Positions 29,413 to 39,019 are shown, counted from the stretch's first letter. The stretch is 64,000 nucleotides of DNA from Paludisphaera soli (GCF_011064595.1 NZ_JAALJI010000002.1:496001-560000); one strand, 5' to 3'. The notes: generated from the sequence alone by a model not told the origin. Translations and numbers: made by a program.

Positions 29413-30282
29413 TCAGTGGGCGTGGCCGTGGCCGTCGTCGGTCCCCTTCTTGGGGGCCTCGGGCAGGGCGGCGGTCTTGGGGACGTACGGGTAGGTGACG
29501 TCGTCGACCCACCATTCGTAGGCGCTCTTGCCCTCGGGGACCATGCCCTTGATGACGGCCATGGCGTGCGAATCCTGGGGCCCCTGGGGCTCCTCGGCGT
29601 GGTCGTGCTCCTCGCCCTCCTTGTGCTCGTGGGGGGCGGGGGCGGACTTGACGTCGTAGAGGGCGAGGGCGACGAGGACGAGGTCCTCGTGGCCGACGTC
29701 CTCGATGCCGCTGAACGTGATGGAGCCGCCGCCCCCGCCCTGCACGGCCTGGACGAGGTTGCGGAGGCCGCCGAACTTCATCTCGGTCATCGGCGCCTCG
29801 TTCGTCTGGGCCTGCATCTGCTTGAGGTTCTCCTCGGGCGTGATGCTGGCTCGGGAGGGGGGCGCGAGGTTGATCCAGTAGAGGTCGGCGAGCGTGCCGG
29901 TCTTCACCATCTTGGCGTACTCGGTGGCGAACGCTCCGGCCTCGCGGCGGGCGAGGAACGCCTGGACGCTCGTGATCGTGAAGATCGAGAGGCCGAAGAC
30001 CAGGCCCATGGCGACCCCCGCCCGGGCCAGCCCCTGGCCGGTGAGGACGTCCGGATAGCGCTGGATCGACCTATCGGCCCAGAAGCCCAGGACCACCGCC
30101 GCCAGGGCGAACAGGTAGAAGGCCGGGTGGGCGAAGCTGAGCGCGGCCATCAGGCCGCAGAGCACGGCGAACACGGCGGGGGTGCTGACCGCCCGATACG
30201 TCGGGATCTCGTTCTCGATGGCGGACCTGCGGAGCAGCTTCAGGTCGGCCTCGCCGGGGGAGGACTCTTGATCGATGGCCAC
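29413..30282 (-). CDS. Membrane protein with DUF4190-like helices and His-rich tail
   Basis: 289 residues from a GTG with AGGAG 7 nt upstream. Three membrane helices near residues 35-105 (AVFAVLCGLMAALSFAHPAF, LFALAAVVLGFWADRSI, GVAMGLVFGLSIFTITSV) have the GQGLARAGVAMGLVFG signature of DUF4190-type proteins. The C-terminal domain (about 110-289) is soluble, probably periplasmic, with Gly-rich GGGGGSITFSG and two His-rich stretches (PHEHKEGEEHDHAEEP and the terminal DDGHGHAH) that could bind metal. Function unknown. Convergent with queD. Confidence 0.8.
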   Translation of the reverse strand: MAIDQESSPGEADLKLLRRSAIENEIPTYRAVSTPAVFAVLCGLMAALSFAHPAFYLFALAAVVLGFWADRSIQRYPDVLTGQGLARAGVAMGLVFGLSIFTITSVQAFLARREAGAFATEYAKMVKTGTLADLYWINLAPPSRASITPEENLKQMQAQTNEAPMTEMKFGGLRNLVQAVQGGGGGSITFSGIEDVGHEDLVLVALALYDVKSAPAPHEHKEGEEHDHAEEPQGPQDSHAMAVIKGMVPEGKSAYEWWVDDVTYPYVPKTAALPEAPKKGTDDGHGHAH

Positions 30283-30426
30283 GAAGGAACTCCTCAAGGC
30301 GCCCGACCCGGACGGGGATGAGCCGATGCGACGAGTCAAGTCAGGTCTACGGGGGGGGCGATGAGCCGGGGCTCGGGCGCGCGTCGTGCCTCTGAGGCTA
30401 ATCGCTCGCGCGGCGAGCGTCAAGGA

Positions 30427-30957
30427 TCAGCGCAGGGCCAGCCCCGAGCCCAGCCCCGGGCCGGGGGCGAAGATCCAGGTGGCGAGGGCCAGGCCGACCC
30501 AGAACAGCCCCAGCGCCCAGCCCGTGACGTTCGTCCAGGACCAGTCGCGGCCGGCCAGCCCCGAGCGGAGCCCGGCCAGGAGCACCGCCAGGATGATCAG
30601 GCCCATCGCGCGCGGGCCCAGGGGGGTGGCCCAGTCGATCGACCTCAGCTCGCCGTTGGCCACGCCGACCAGGTTGAAGATCCAGATCAGCAGGCCCCCC
30701 GTCATCCAGACGAGCTCGCCCAGGCTCCCGCCCCCTTTGCCGGAGCGGGCCAGGATGATCGGGCCGACGAGGGCGAGGCAGCCGGCGATCGTCGCCAGGC
30801 TCGCGAGCAGCCGGACCGGGGGCCATGCCAGCATCCCCTTATGGACGAGCAGGCCGATCGCCCAGCCGAGCGCGCCGAGGAGCAACAGGGTCGTGACGAC
30901 GGGGTGCGGCGACGCGCCCGAGGCGGAGGGGGCGCCGTTGGATCGTTTGGGGGGCAT
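30427..30957 (-). CDS. Polytopic small membrane protein (176 aa)
   Basis: Four to five hydrophobic helices, such as VVTTLLLLGALGWAIGLLVH, LLASLATIAGCLALVGPIIL and GLLIWIFNLVGVANG. No transporter signature is visible. The N-terminus is polar (MPPKRSNGAPSASGASPH). Same strand as the HlyD adaptor upstream (181 nt gap) and the His-rich membrane protein downstream. Confidence 0.7.
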   Translation of the reverse strand: MPPKRSNGAPSASGASPHPVVTTLLLLGALGWAIGLLVHKGMLAWPPVRLLASLATIAGCLALVGPIILARSGKGGGSLGELVWMTGGLLIWIFNLVGVANGELRSIDWATPLGPRAMGLIILAVLLAGLRSGLAGRDWSWTNVTGWALGLFWVGLALATWIFAPGPGLGSGLALR

Positions 30958-31138
30958 GGGTTCGTCGCGGCGGGCTCTCGGGTGAGGATCGATCGAGGGT
31001 CGGGCTCGCGACGGCGGCCGAGCCGGGTGCGACGGGCCTCGATTCGATCCTTCCTTCGGCCGGCGGCGAGCCCCGGCGTGAGCCGTCCCGACGCGCCGGC
31101 GGGCCGTTTCGGGCCCGACCCCGGCGCGTCCGTCGCGA

Positions 31139-32635
31139 TCAGCGCAACGCGGCGATCGGGCCGGTCGGGGGCTCGACCGCGACCGGGGCCGGGTCGGACT
31201 CGGGGCGGACGTCCACGTCGTCCCCCATCTCGTCGGCCCGGGGGTTGAGGACCACCCGCTCCCCCTCCGCCAGCCCCTCGGCGACTTCCAGCATGTCGTG
31301 GGTGGCCTCGCCCAGGGCGATCCGCCGCCTCTCCAGCCCCTCGCCGTCCTCGCGGGCGACGTAGCAGTAGTCCTCCCCCTCCTCGCTCGTCACCGCCTCG
31401 ACGGGGACGGCCAGGACGTTGCTCTTGGGGGGCGTGCTGAGGTCGACCCGCGCCGTCATGCCGGGCATCAGGTCGCGGCGGTCCGCTTCCGCGTCGATCG
31501 TCACGATCGCCTCGAAGTTGCGGACGTCCGAGCGATCGTCGAAGATCGGGATCGGAGCGACCGAGCGGACCCGGCCGGTCAGCTCCACCCCCGGCGCCCC
31601 TTCGAGCACGACGCGGGCCTTCATGCCGCGGGTGACCCGGTCCACGATCGACTCGTGGAGCATGGCCACGACCTCCATCTTCTTCAGGTCGGGCAGGTAG
31701 AATAGGTCCTGCTTCTGGCGGACCTCCGTGCCCGGCTCGATCACGACGTTGCGTCGGTTGTCGTTGGCGTAGATGACGTAGCCGTCGTGCGGGGCTCGGA
31801 TGGTGCACAGCTCGACCTGCTTCTCCAGCTTGGCGAGCCGTTCGAGGTTCCGCTTGAGCCGGATGTCCTGGTAGGTCAGGTTCGCCCGCTTCGCCAGGAC
31901 GGCCCCCTCCAGCAGCCGGATCCGCTTGGGGGAGGTGTAGCGCTCGAACAGGTCGCGGGCGCCCCGGGCCTTCGCCAGGGCGACCTCGGCCTTGTCGTGG
32001 GTCTGCTGCTCGGTCTTCAGGACGCTGGTCGAGACGTAGCCCTTGGCGTTCATGCGGCCCGCCCAGTCGAGCCGGTCCTGGCTCCGGGACATCTCGGCCT
32101 CGGCCAGGGCGATGAGCCGCCGGTGGTCCTGGATCGTCTCGGCCATCACCCCTTCCTGATACTCGGTGATGGCCATCTCGGCCACTTCCAGCTCGAGCTG
32201 CCCCTGGTGGTGGTCGGCCCGCGACCGCTCGACGGTCATCCGCTGCTGCCGCAGGAGCTCCTCATAGGCCGAGGAATCGAGGGTCGCCAGCACGTCGCCG
32301 GCCTTCACCCGGCTGCCGTCGGGGATGATCGACAGGAGCGTCGAGGCCCCCCCCGCCGACATCGACCGCCCCTGGATGCCGATCGAGATGCTCTCCAGCT
32401 CGCACTCGATCACCGTCCGCTTGGAGCTCTCCAGCCGCCCGTGGGTGGTCAGCGAGCCCTCCAGGACGGTCCGGCTCACCGGGGCGAACTGATACTTCTC
32501 GGCGACCTTCCTGCGACCGCCCCGGCCGGGTAGGAGGCCCTGAGGCCCCGCGAGATAGGCCCAGCTGGAGGCCACGGCCGCGACGGCGATCGCGATCATC
32601 ATCGTCGACGATCGGATTCTCTTGGGAGCGGGCAT
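31139..32635 (-). CDS. HlyD/RND-type periplasmic adaptor
   Basis: 498 residues. One N-terminal membrane helix (about 11-28), then a biotinyl-lipoyl-like half (GSRVKAGDVLATLDSSAYEE), a long alpha-helical hairpin (about 140-290), the second lipoyl half (LCTIRAPHDGYVIYA) and beta-barrel domains (VVLEGAPGVELTGRVRSVAP, LMPGMTARVDLS). It should bridge an inner-membrane transporter to the outer membrane. No transporter or outer-membrane channel gene is adjacent, so the partner is encoded elsewhere. GAGGAG lies 8 nt before the ATG. Confidence 0.9.
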   Translation of the reverse strand: MPAPKRIRSSTMMIAIAVAAVASSWAYLAGPQGLLPGRGGRRKVAEKYQFAPVSRTVLEGSLTTHGRLESSKRTVIECELESISIGIQGRSMSAGGASTLLSIIPDGSRVKAGDVLATLDSSAYEELLRQQRMTVERSRADHHQGQLELEVAEMAITEYQEGVMAETIQDHRRLIALAEAEMSRSQDRLDWAGRMNAKGYVSTSVLKTEQQTHDKAEVALAKARGARDLFERYTSPKRIRLLEGAVLAKRANLTYQDIRLKRNLERLAKLEKQVELCTIRAPHDGYVIYANDNRRNVVIEPGTEVRQKQDLFYLPDLKKMEVVAMLHESIVDRVTRGMKARVVLEGAPGVELTGRVRSVAPIPIFDDRSDVRNFEAIVTIDAEADRRDLMPGMTARVDLSTPPKSNVLAVPVEAVTSEEGEDYCYVAREDGEGLERRRIALGEATHDMLEVAEGLAEGERVVLNPRADEMGDDVDVRPESDPAPVAVEPPTGPIAALR

Positions 32636-33082
32636 GGAAGGACTCCTCGTCTTCTCTCGTGTTCGATCCGCGGGCCGTCGGCGTGGGGCGCCGGGGCTGG
32701 CGATGGGGAGGCGGGTCGGTCGGATCAGCGTCGGGTCGGCCCCACGCCTCGGGTTCCTCGCTCCGCGAGGCCGAGCACGCCGGGGGGATCGCCGCCGTCC
32801 GGGAGGGAGGCGGGTGCTTGCAATCTATTCGATAGATACTATCGGATCGGGAGGTGGAAGCCAAGAGTCCGGCCCGCCGGCCGCCCCTCCACCCATCCCC
32901 GACCGGTCGAATTGTAGAACAAAAATTCGACAGGATCAACCCCATCCGCCCCGCCGCCTCGACCTCGACCCCCGCGACGTCCCTTGTGGGAACCGCGGCC
33001 GACGCGATAATGGTTAGTTGAGGACGAAGCGCCGGGCGACGAGCCTGGATCGGCACGGTCGACGACATCGGGAATCTGGGAC
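32636..33082. other. Divergent intergenic region
   Basis: 447 nt between the HlyD adaptor and the U32 peptidase gene. No gene is supported. It holds the short palindrome at 32823-32837 and the AT-rich stretch 32900-32940, likely promoters for both genes. Confidence 0.5.
32823..32837. promoter_or_regulatory. Palindrome ATCTAT-N3-ATAGAT, operator candidate
   Basis: Perfect 6-bp arms with a 3-nt centre in otherwise GC-rich DNA, followed by the related half-site ACTATCGGA. It sits 188 nt upstream of the HlyD adaptor start and 246 nt upstream of the U32 gene. It could bind a dimeric repressor; no regulator gene adjoins. Confidence 0.4.
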
Positions 33083-35629
33083 GTGAGCGGAGCGGCGATC
33101 GACATCAAGACGAGCATGACGACGGATCCGGCCTTGGAGGGCGCGCGGCCGGCGGGCACCAAGCCCGAGCTGCTGGCCCCGGCCGGCGACCGGGACTGCG
33201 TCCGCGCGGCGGTCGCCAACGGGGCGGACGCGGTCTACTTCGGCCTAAAGCGGCACAATGCGCGGATCCGCGCGGCCAACTTCGACGGCCTGGACCTGTC
33301 CGAGACGATGGCCTTCCTGCATCGCCACGGCGTCAAGGGGTACGTCACGCTCAACACCCTGATCTTCCCCGCCGAGCTGCCGGACGTCGAGGCGACGATC
33401 CGCGAGCTGAACGACGCCGGGGTCGACGCGGTCATCGTCCAGGACCTGGGCCTGACCCGCCTGATCCGCGAAGTCGCGCCCGGCCTGGAAATCCACGGCT
33501 CGACCCAGATGTCGATCACCAGCGAGGAGGGGGTCCGCCTGGCGGCCGAGCTGGGCTGCACGCGGGTGATCCTGGCCCGCGAGCTGTCGCTGGACGAGGT
33601 CCGCCGGGTCCGCGCGGAGTCCTCGATCCCGGTCGAGGTCTTCGTCCACGGCGCGCTCTGCGTGGCGTACTCCGGCCAGTGCCTGACCAGCGAGGCCCTC
33701 GGCGGCCGGTCGGCGAACCGGGGCGAGTGCGCTCAGGCCTGCCGGATGCCCTATCAGATCGTCTGCGACGGCGAGGACGTGGACCTGGGCAAGACCCAGT
33801 TCCTCCTCAGCCCGCAAGACCTGGCCGCCTTCGACTTGATCCCCGACTTGATCCGCGCCGGGATCGCCAGCCTGAAGATCGAGGGGCGGCTGAAGACGCC
33901 CGAGTACGTCGCCAACATCACCCGGCACTACCGGCGGGCGATCGACGAGGCCTGGGCCGGCCGGCCGGTCGCGTTCACGCCGGTCGAGGTCGAGGAGATG
34001 GAGATGTCCTTCTCCCGGGGCTTCAGCCACGGCTTCCTCGACGGCACCGACCACAAGATCCTGGTGCGCGGCGACTACGCCAAGAAGCGCGGCGTGCCGC
34101 TCGGCGCGATCGAGTCCGTGGGCCGCGCGGGGGTCCGCATGACGCTCGCCACCGGCCTCAAGCCGGGCGACGGCCTGGTCTTCGACGGCGACGACGAGGC
34201 CGGCGTCCCCGAGCAAGGAGGGCGGGTCTACGAGGTCCGCGCGGTCGACGACCGCGAGCCGGCCCGCGTCGAGCTGCGGTTCGGCCGCGACGACCTCGAC
34301 CTCGCCCGGCTCCGCCCCGGCCAGAAGGCCTGGAAGACCGACGACCCCGGCCTGACGGCGAAACTCCGGCGCTCGTTCGAGGGGCCGATCGACCGCGTCG
34401 TCGGCGTCGACGTCCGCGTCCGCGCGGCGGTCGGCGAGCCGCTCCGGGCCGAGGCCCGCACGACGACGGGCCACGTCGCCGTCGCGACCGGCGACGCCCC
34501 GCTGGCCCCCGCGCAGTCGCGGCCCGCCGACGAGGCCCTGCTCCGCGAGCAGCTCGGCCGGCTCGGCGGGACGACGTATCGGCTCGACGCGCTCGTCGCC
34601 GAGATCGAAGGCGCGCCGATGGTCCCCAAGAGCGTCCTCAACCAGCTCCGCCGCGAGCTGGCCGCCGCGCTCGACGCCTCCGCCGACGCCCCCCCCGCCC
34701 GGCCCACGGCCCCCGCCCCGGTCTTGCCGACCCTGCTGGCGCCGATCAAGGCCGAGGCCGACCGCCAGGCCCGCGAGCGTGGCGACGAGCCAGCTCGGCT
34801 CGCCGTCCTCTGCCGACGCACCGACCAGATCGCCGCCGCCGCGAGCGCCGGCGCAACCAGCATCTACGCCGACTACCAGGACGTGAAGGGCTACAAGGAG
34901 GCCGTCGCCGAGGCCCGCCGCCTGGGCCTGCTGATCCACGTCGCCACGCCCCGGATCGAGAAGCCGGCCGAGCGGAACCTGTTCAAGTTCCTGGCCAGGT
35001 CCGGGGCCGACGGCCTCCTCGTCCGCAACGCCGGGGGCCTGGCCTTCTGCGCCGAGGAGGGCGTGCCGTTCGTCGCCGACTTCTCGCTCAACGCCGCCAA
35101 CCCGCTGACCGTCGCCCTCTTCCGCGGGCGCGGGGCCGAGCGGGTCGCGGCCTCTTACGACCTGGACGCCACCCAGCTCTTCCAGCTGATCGACGCCACG
35201 CCGGCCGACTGGCTGGAGGTGGTCATCCATCAGCAGATCCCGATGTTCCACATGGAGCATTGCGTCTACTGCGCGTTCCTCTCGCCGGGGACCGACCACA
35301 CCAACTGCGGCCGGCCGTGCGACCACCACGACGTGAAGCTGCGGGACCGCGTGGGCAAGGAGCACCCGCTGAAGGCCGACGTCGGCTGCCGGAACACGCT
35401 GTTCAACGCCGTGCCCCAGACGGCGGCCGAGTTCCTCCCCCGGCTGATCGCGCGCGGCGTCCGCAACCTCCGCATCGAGTTCCTCGACGACGCCCCGGCG
35501 ACCGTCGGCCGCACCGTGACCCTCTACCGCGAGACCGCCGCCGGCCTCCGCGACGGCAAGACCCTCTGGCGCGAGCTGAAGGCCTCGAACCAGTACGGCG
35601 TCACCCGCGGCCCGCTGGCGGTGCTCTGA
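33083..35629 (+). CDS. U32 family peptidase / RlhA-like tRNA-rRNA hydroxylation protein
   Basis: Up to 848 residues. The N-terminal domain starts KPELLAPAGDRDCVRAAVAN and includes GALCVAYSGQCLTSEALGGR with RGECAQACRMPY, the cysteine-rich signature of U32 proteins. A DUF3656-like middle part (about 370-530) and a C-terminal domain with further cysteines (HMEHCVYCAFLS, NCGRPCDHHD) resemble RlhA, which is needed for hydroxylation of cytidine in 23S rRNA. Annotation as peptidase is historical. GTG 33083 and ATG 33117 are both possible starts; neither has a strong ribosome binding site. Confidence 0.88.
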   Translation: MSGAAIDIKTSMTTDPALEGARPAGTKPELLAPAGDRDCVRAAVANGADAVYFGLKRHNARIRAANFDGLDLSETMAFLHRHGVKGYVTLNTLIFPAELPDVEATIRELNDAGVDAVIVQDLGLTRLIREVAPGLEIHGSTQMSITSEEGVRLAAELGCTRVILARELSLDEVRRVRAESSIPVEVFVHGALCVAYSGQCLTSEALGGRSANRGECAQACRMPYQIVCDGEDVDLGKTQFLLSPQDLAAFDLIPDLIRAGIASLKIEGRLKTPEYVANITRHYRRAIDEAWAGRPVAFTPVEVEEMEMSFSRGFSHGFLDGTDHKILVRGDYAKKRGVPLGAIESVGRAGVRMTLATGLKPGDGLVFDGDDEAGVPEQGGRVYEVRAVDDREPARVELRFGRDDLDLARLRPGQKAWKTDDPGLTAKLRRSFEGPIDRVVGVDVRVRAAVGEPLRAEARTTTGHVAVATGDAPLAPAQSRPADEALLREQLGRLGGTTYRLDALVAEIEGAPMVPKSVLNQLRRELAAALDASADAPPARPTAPAPVLPTLLAPIKAEADRQARERGDEPARLAVLCRRTDQIAAAASAGATSIYADYQDVKGYKEAVAEARRLGLLIHVATPRIEKPAERNLFKFLARSGADGLLVRNAGGLAFCAEEGVPFVADFSLNAANPLTVALFRGRGAERVAASYDLDATQLFQLIDATPADWLEVVIHQQIPMFHMEHCVYCAFLSPGTDHTNCGRPCDHHDVKLRDRVGKEHPLKADVGCRNTLFNAVPQTAAEFLPRLIARGVRNLRIEFLDDAPATVGRTVTLYRETAAGLRDGKTLWRELKASNQYGVTRGPLAVL

Positions 35630-35654
35630 GCGACGGACCGGAAATCTCCCCTTC

Positions 35655-35782
35655 CCTTCCCACCTGGTGGGGGAAGGACGATCCGCGATGGCTGTCGTGA
35701 CAGGTACTCCGAACCGTTTCCGTGCTGGTCTTCCCCCTCATCCGGCCCTTCGGGCCACCTTCCCCCGCCAGGGGGGAAGGAC
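35655..35782. repeat. Dispersed repeat, short copy (copy 3)
   Basis: Left hairpin CCTTCCCACCTGGTGGGGGAAGG (35655-35677) and a right two-hairpin unit (35728-35782) with CCTCATCCGGCCCTTCGGG and CCGCCAGGGGGGAAGGAC. The interior is only about 50 nt and unrelated to copies 1 and 2, so this looks like a deletion derivative or two adjacent end units. It lies between the U32 gene and the CobA-HemD gene. Confidence 0.7.
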
Positions 35783-35818
35783 GTTATCGGAAACGACATT
35801 CGACCGCGAGCCCCCGCC

Positions 35819-37399
35819 TTGGCCACCACGCCGCACCCTCGCCCCGACACATCGACCGGCTTCGTCCACCTCGTCGGCGCAGGCCCCGGCGACCCGGGCC
35901 TGCTCACGCTCCGGGGCGCGGAGGCCCTGGCCCGCGCCGAGGTCGTCGTCTTCGACCATCTGGCCAACGAGCGACTGCTGGACCTGGCCCCGGCCGAGGC
36001 CCTGCGAGTGCGCGCGGGGAAGTCCGTCGGCCACTGCACACTGAACCAGGACCAGATCAACGCCACGCTGGCCGAGCACGCCGAGGCCGGCCGGCGGGTG
36101 GTCCGGCTCAAGGGGGGCGACCCGTTGGTGTTCGGCCGGGGCTCCGAGGAGGCCGCCTATCTCCGCGAGCGGGGGATCCCCTTCGAGTTCGTGCCCGGGG
36201 TGACGGCCGGCGTGGGGGCGACGGCCTACGCCGGGATCCCGGCGACGAGCCGGGGGATCGCCTCGGCCGTCGCGTTCATCACCGGTCATCAGGCGCCCGA
36301 GGTCTCGCAGGCCTCGGCCCCGTCGCGGCTCGACTGGAACGCGCTCGCGAAGTTCCCCGGGACCCTGGTCTTCTACATGGGCGTGACCCACCTGGCGAAC
36401 ATCGCCCGGGCGCTCGTCCGCGAGGGCAAGCCCGCCGACACGCCGGCCGCGACCATCGAGTCGGGGACGACCCCGTCCCAGCGCGTGACGACGGCGACCC
36501 TCGGCACGATCGCCGACGTGGCGAAGGAGCGAAACGTCCGCCCCCCCGCCCTGCTCGTCGTCGGCGAGGTCGTCGCCCACCGCGAGCAGCTCGCCTGGTT
36601 CGAGGACCGCCCGCTGTTCGGACTGAGCCTCGTGGTCGCGCGGCCTCGCGAGGATGCCGAGGCGTCGGCCGTCGCGCTGGAGGCGATGGGGGCGGAGGTC
36701 CTCGTCGCGCCGACGGTGGAGATCCTGCCCCCCGACGACTTCGGCCCGCTCGACGCCGCGATCGACCGGATCGGCGAGTACGACTGGCTGGTCTTCACGT
36801 CGAGCAACGGCGTGCGCGGGTTCCTTGATCGGCTCCTGGCGCGAGGCCGGGACCTGCGGGCGCTCGGGGGCGTGCGGCTGGCGGCCATCGGGCCGAGCAC
36901 GGCCGAGGCCCTGGGCCGCTATCACCTGCGGGCCGACCTGATCCCGCCGTCGTTCCGCTCGGAATCGCTGGCGGAGGCGCTCAAGGAGGCCGCCGCCGGC
37001 AAGCGGATCCTGCTGGCTCGGGCCGACCGGGGCCGGACGGTGCTCCAGGACGAGCTGGGCGCGACGGCCGAGGTCCATCAGGTGGCCGTCTACCGCAACG
37101 CCGACGTCGCGGCCCTGCCGCCGGTCGTGCTGGATCGCCTCGAACGGGGCGAGGTCGACTGGATCGCCCTGACCAGCCCCGCCATCGTGGCGAGGCTGCA
37201 CGCCCTGCTCTCCCCCGAGGGGCGAGGCCGACTGGGGGCCGCCGTCAAGATCGCGACGATCAGCCCCATCACCACGGCCGCCGCGACCGCGCTCGGGTGG
37301 GCCGTCGCCGTCGAGGCCCCCGTCCACACCTGGGATGGGCTGGTGGAGGCCCTCGTCGCCCACGTCGCGTCATCGCGGCCCGGTCCGGCGTCGGATTGA
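35819..37399 (+). CDS. Fused uroporphyrinogen-III C-methyltransferase and uroporphyrinogen-III synthase
   Basis: 526 residues. Residues about 14-260 are a SUMT (CobA) domain: HLVGAGPGDPGLLTLRGAEA, VRLKGGDPLVFGRGSEE, FVPGVTAG and GIPATSRG. Residues about 265-510 are a HemD domain: VVARPREDAEASA, DWLVFTSSNGVRGF, AIGPSTAEAL and a closing DWIALTSPAIVARL. The fusion would cyclise hydroxymethylbilane and methylate the product toward precorrin-2 for siroheme or cobalamin. Start is TTG after a weak ribosome binding site; downstream starts would cut the core. Such fusions are known in other bacteria. Confidence 0.93.
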   Translation: MATTPHPRPDTSTGFVHLVGAGPGDPGLLTLRGAEALARAEVVVFDHLANERLLDLAPAEALRVRAGKSVGHCTLNQDQINATLAEHAEAGRRVVRLKGGDPLVFGRGSEEAAYLRERGIPFEFVPGVTAGVGATAYAGIPATSRGIASAVAFITGHQAPEVSQASAPSRLDWNALAKFPGTLVFYMGVTHLANIARALVREGKPADTPAATIESGTTPSQRVTTATLGTIADVAKERNVRPPALLVVGEVVAHREQLAWFEDRPLFGLSLVVARPREDAEASAVALEAMGAEVLVAPTVEILPPDDFGPLDAAIDRIGEYDWLVFTSSNGVRGFLDRLLARGRDLRALGGVRLAAIGPSTAEALGRYHLRADLIPPSFRSESLAEALKEAAAGKRILLARADRGRTVLQDELGATAEVHQVAVYRNADVAALPPVVLDRLERGEVDWIALTSPAIVARLHALLSPEGRGRLGAAVKIATISPITTAAATALGWAVAVEAPVHTWDGLVEALVAHVASSRPGPASD

Positions 37400-37437
37400 G
37401 GCGGGAAGGATCGTCCGCGGGGCCCAGGCCTCGCGGC

Positions 37438-37620
37438 CTAGCGCAGCTCCAGGATCGTCTCCACCCCTTGCCAGAGCAGGAACGCGCCGCCGAGGATGAA
37501 GAGGACGTCCATGGCGATGTACTGCCCGAAGATCCCGGCCACCAGATCGAGCGAGAAGATCAGGACGATGATCGCGGCGACTCCGATCGCCGAATAGGTG
37601 ATGACCTTTTCGGTCTCCAT
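37438..37620 (-). CDS. Small two-helix membrane protein (60 aa)
   Basis: Begins METEKVITYSAIGVAAIIVL; two membrane helices at about 8-27 and 35-53 (AMDVLFILGGAFLLWQGVET). GGAG lies about 9 nt before the ATG. It is convergent with the CobA-HemD gene. No function is known. Confidence 0.7.
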   Translation of the reverse strand: METEKVITYSAIGVAAIIVLIFSLDLVAGIFGQYIAMDVLFILGGAFLLWQGVETILELR

Positions 37621-37789
37621 GACGCAAGGCTCCGCTCGAATCGAAGGTGGTGACAGTCCTCAACGAGTCCAACTTACCACAATTCTCGCGCCGAGCGAGG
37701 GCGATGGGGTCGCCGCGGGGATTCCGACGCCGGATCGCAACGACGAGACGCCCGCGGCCCGCGCCGGCCGATCGCGAGGAGGCGCATCC

Positions 37790-38686
37790 ATGTCCCACCG
37801 ACGCCATTCGGACGAGAACCGCGCGGGCCGAGGCTCTACGCCTCCTGAGACGTGGCGGGATCTCGAATGGTTCCGTCGCCGGGCCACCCGCCGCAAGCTC
37901 GTCCTCCTGGAATGCGCGATCGTCCGCCACGCCCCCTTCGCCGACTGCGGACGGCCCCTCTGGGAACTGATGGAGGACCTGCCCTGGTTCCGGCAGCTCA
38001 TGCTCCCGGCGGAGTGGTATCGGCTCCGCGACCTAATGATGCCGGCCGAATGGTCGCGACACCTTCGCGGCCTCCCTCCGTCGACGCACGTCGGGGGTGC
38101 CGGTCGCTCGTGGCCGAACTCCTGGGTGACCGGCCACGAGGCGATCGAATGGCTGGAGGATCACGCGGACGGCGGGGACGCCGACGGCCTGATCGTCGCG
38201 CGGGAATACTTCCGGGACGTCGAGTACGCCGCCGAGGCCGACTTTCTCGGACCATCCACTGAGCTTCGCGACGATTTCGAGGTCTCCTACGCGGCGGCCG
38301 ACTGGCTCAAAGAACTCTGCGAGTTCGACGAGACCTGGCGAAACGTCCTGGACTATTACCTGGCGAGCTTCCCCGGGACCTTCTGCCGCTGGGCTTCCTT
38401 GCGGCCCATCCATCCCGAGCATCACCCGGTCGCGCTCGAGCTGATCGACGACCTCTTCGGACATCCGTCGCATAACATCCAGTTCGGCGCGGCCTGGCGG
38501 ACGCCGGAAGCTGTCGCGCTCGCCTCCAGGATGGACGCCACGCGCGACTTCACCGACGCCCCGCTCCTAGCCGATCTCCTGGAAGCCGCCAGCTGCGACA
38601 ACCGCGACGTCCTGTCCCACTGCCGGGCCGACCGCCGCCACATCCGAGGCTGCTGGGTGGTCGACCGCCTCCTGCGACGCGATTGA
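37790..38686 (+). CDS. Planctomycete-specific hypothetical protein
   Basis: 298 residues from ATG 37790, which has an excellent AGGAGG 8 nt upstream. The C-terminal 80 residues (AAWRTPEAVALASRM, LADLLEAASCDNRDVLSHCR, RRHIRGCWVVDRLLRRD) match a domain I recall at the ends of many planctomycete proteins, in which an aspartate-cysteine loop and the final GCWVVD are the most constant parts. The N-terminal half (LPWFRQLMLPAEWYRLRDL) is probably specific to this protein. No enzymatic motif is visible. It stands alone, convergent with the Hsp20 genes. Confidence 0.8.
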   Translation: MSHRRHSDENRAGRGSTPPETWRDLEWFRRRATRRKLVLLECAIVRHAPFADCGRPLWELMEDLPWFRQLMLPAEWYRLRDLMMPAEWSRHLRGLPPSTHVGGAGRSWPNSWVTGHEAIEWLEDHADGGDADGLIVAREYFRDVEYAAEADFLGPSTELRDDFEVSYAAADWLKELCEFDETWRNVLDYYLASFPGTFCRWASLRPIHPEHHPVALELIDDLFGHPSHNIQFGAAWRTPEAVALASRMDATRDFTDAPLLADLLEAASCDNRDVLSHCRADRRHIRGCWVVDRLLRRD

Positions 38687-38905
38687 TGGACGGAGCGTCG
38701 CGGCGCCTTGGGGCTCCGCATTCTCCGAGCCCCCGGCATCCCCGATCCGAGGCTCCTGGACGGAGGCCGATCCGTGTTGCTTCTTCGCCCCACGCCGTCG
38801 CGATCGCGGATCGCGGGACATCGTCGACGTAAGGACCGGTACGCCCAGGGCGAGCGGCCGATGGCCCGGATTCGGACTTCACGACGACGAAAACGAGGAG
38901 AACAT

Positions 38906-39015
38906 GGCCGAACGAACCCAATCCCTGAGGCCGAAAACGGCATCCAAACCGTTTCGGCCTATCGACTTGCGTCGATTGGGTTCGTTTCCGGCCGGCGCGA
39001 ACGAACCCAATCGCG
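38906..39015. repeat. Nested and competing hairpins between convergent genes
   Basis: Outer arms GGCCGAACGAACCCAATC (38906-38923) and GATTGGGTTCGTTTCCGGCC (38974-38993) enclose an inner hairpin GGCCGAAAACGG / CCGTTTCGGCC (38929-38940 / 38949-38959). A third copy GCGAACGAACCCAATCGCG follows at 38997-39015 and can also pair with the right arm, so two exclusive folds are possible. The rest of 38687-39019 holds no gene. Probably the shared terminator of both convergent transcripts. Confidence 0.6.
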
Positions 39016-39019
39016 CGGA

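Noticed and set aside
37425-37440. Short AGGCC/GGCCT hairpin between the CobA-HemD gene and the small membrane protein
   Set aside because: Five-bp stem overlapping a stop codon; too weak to call a terminator.
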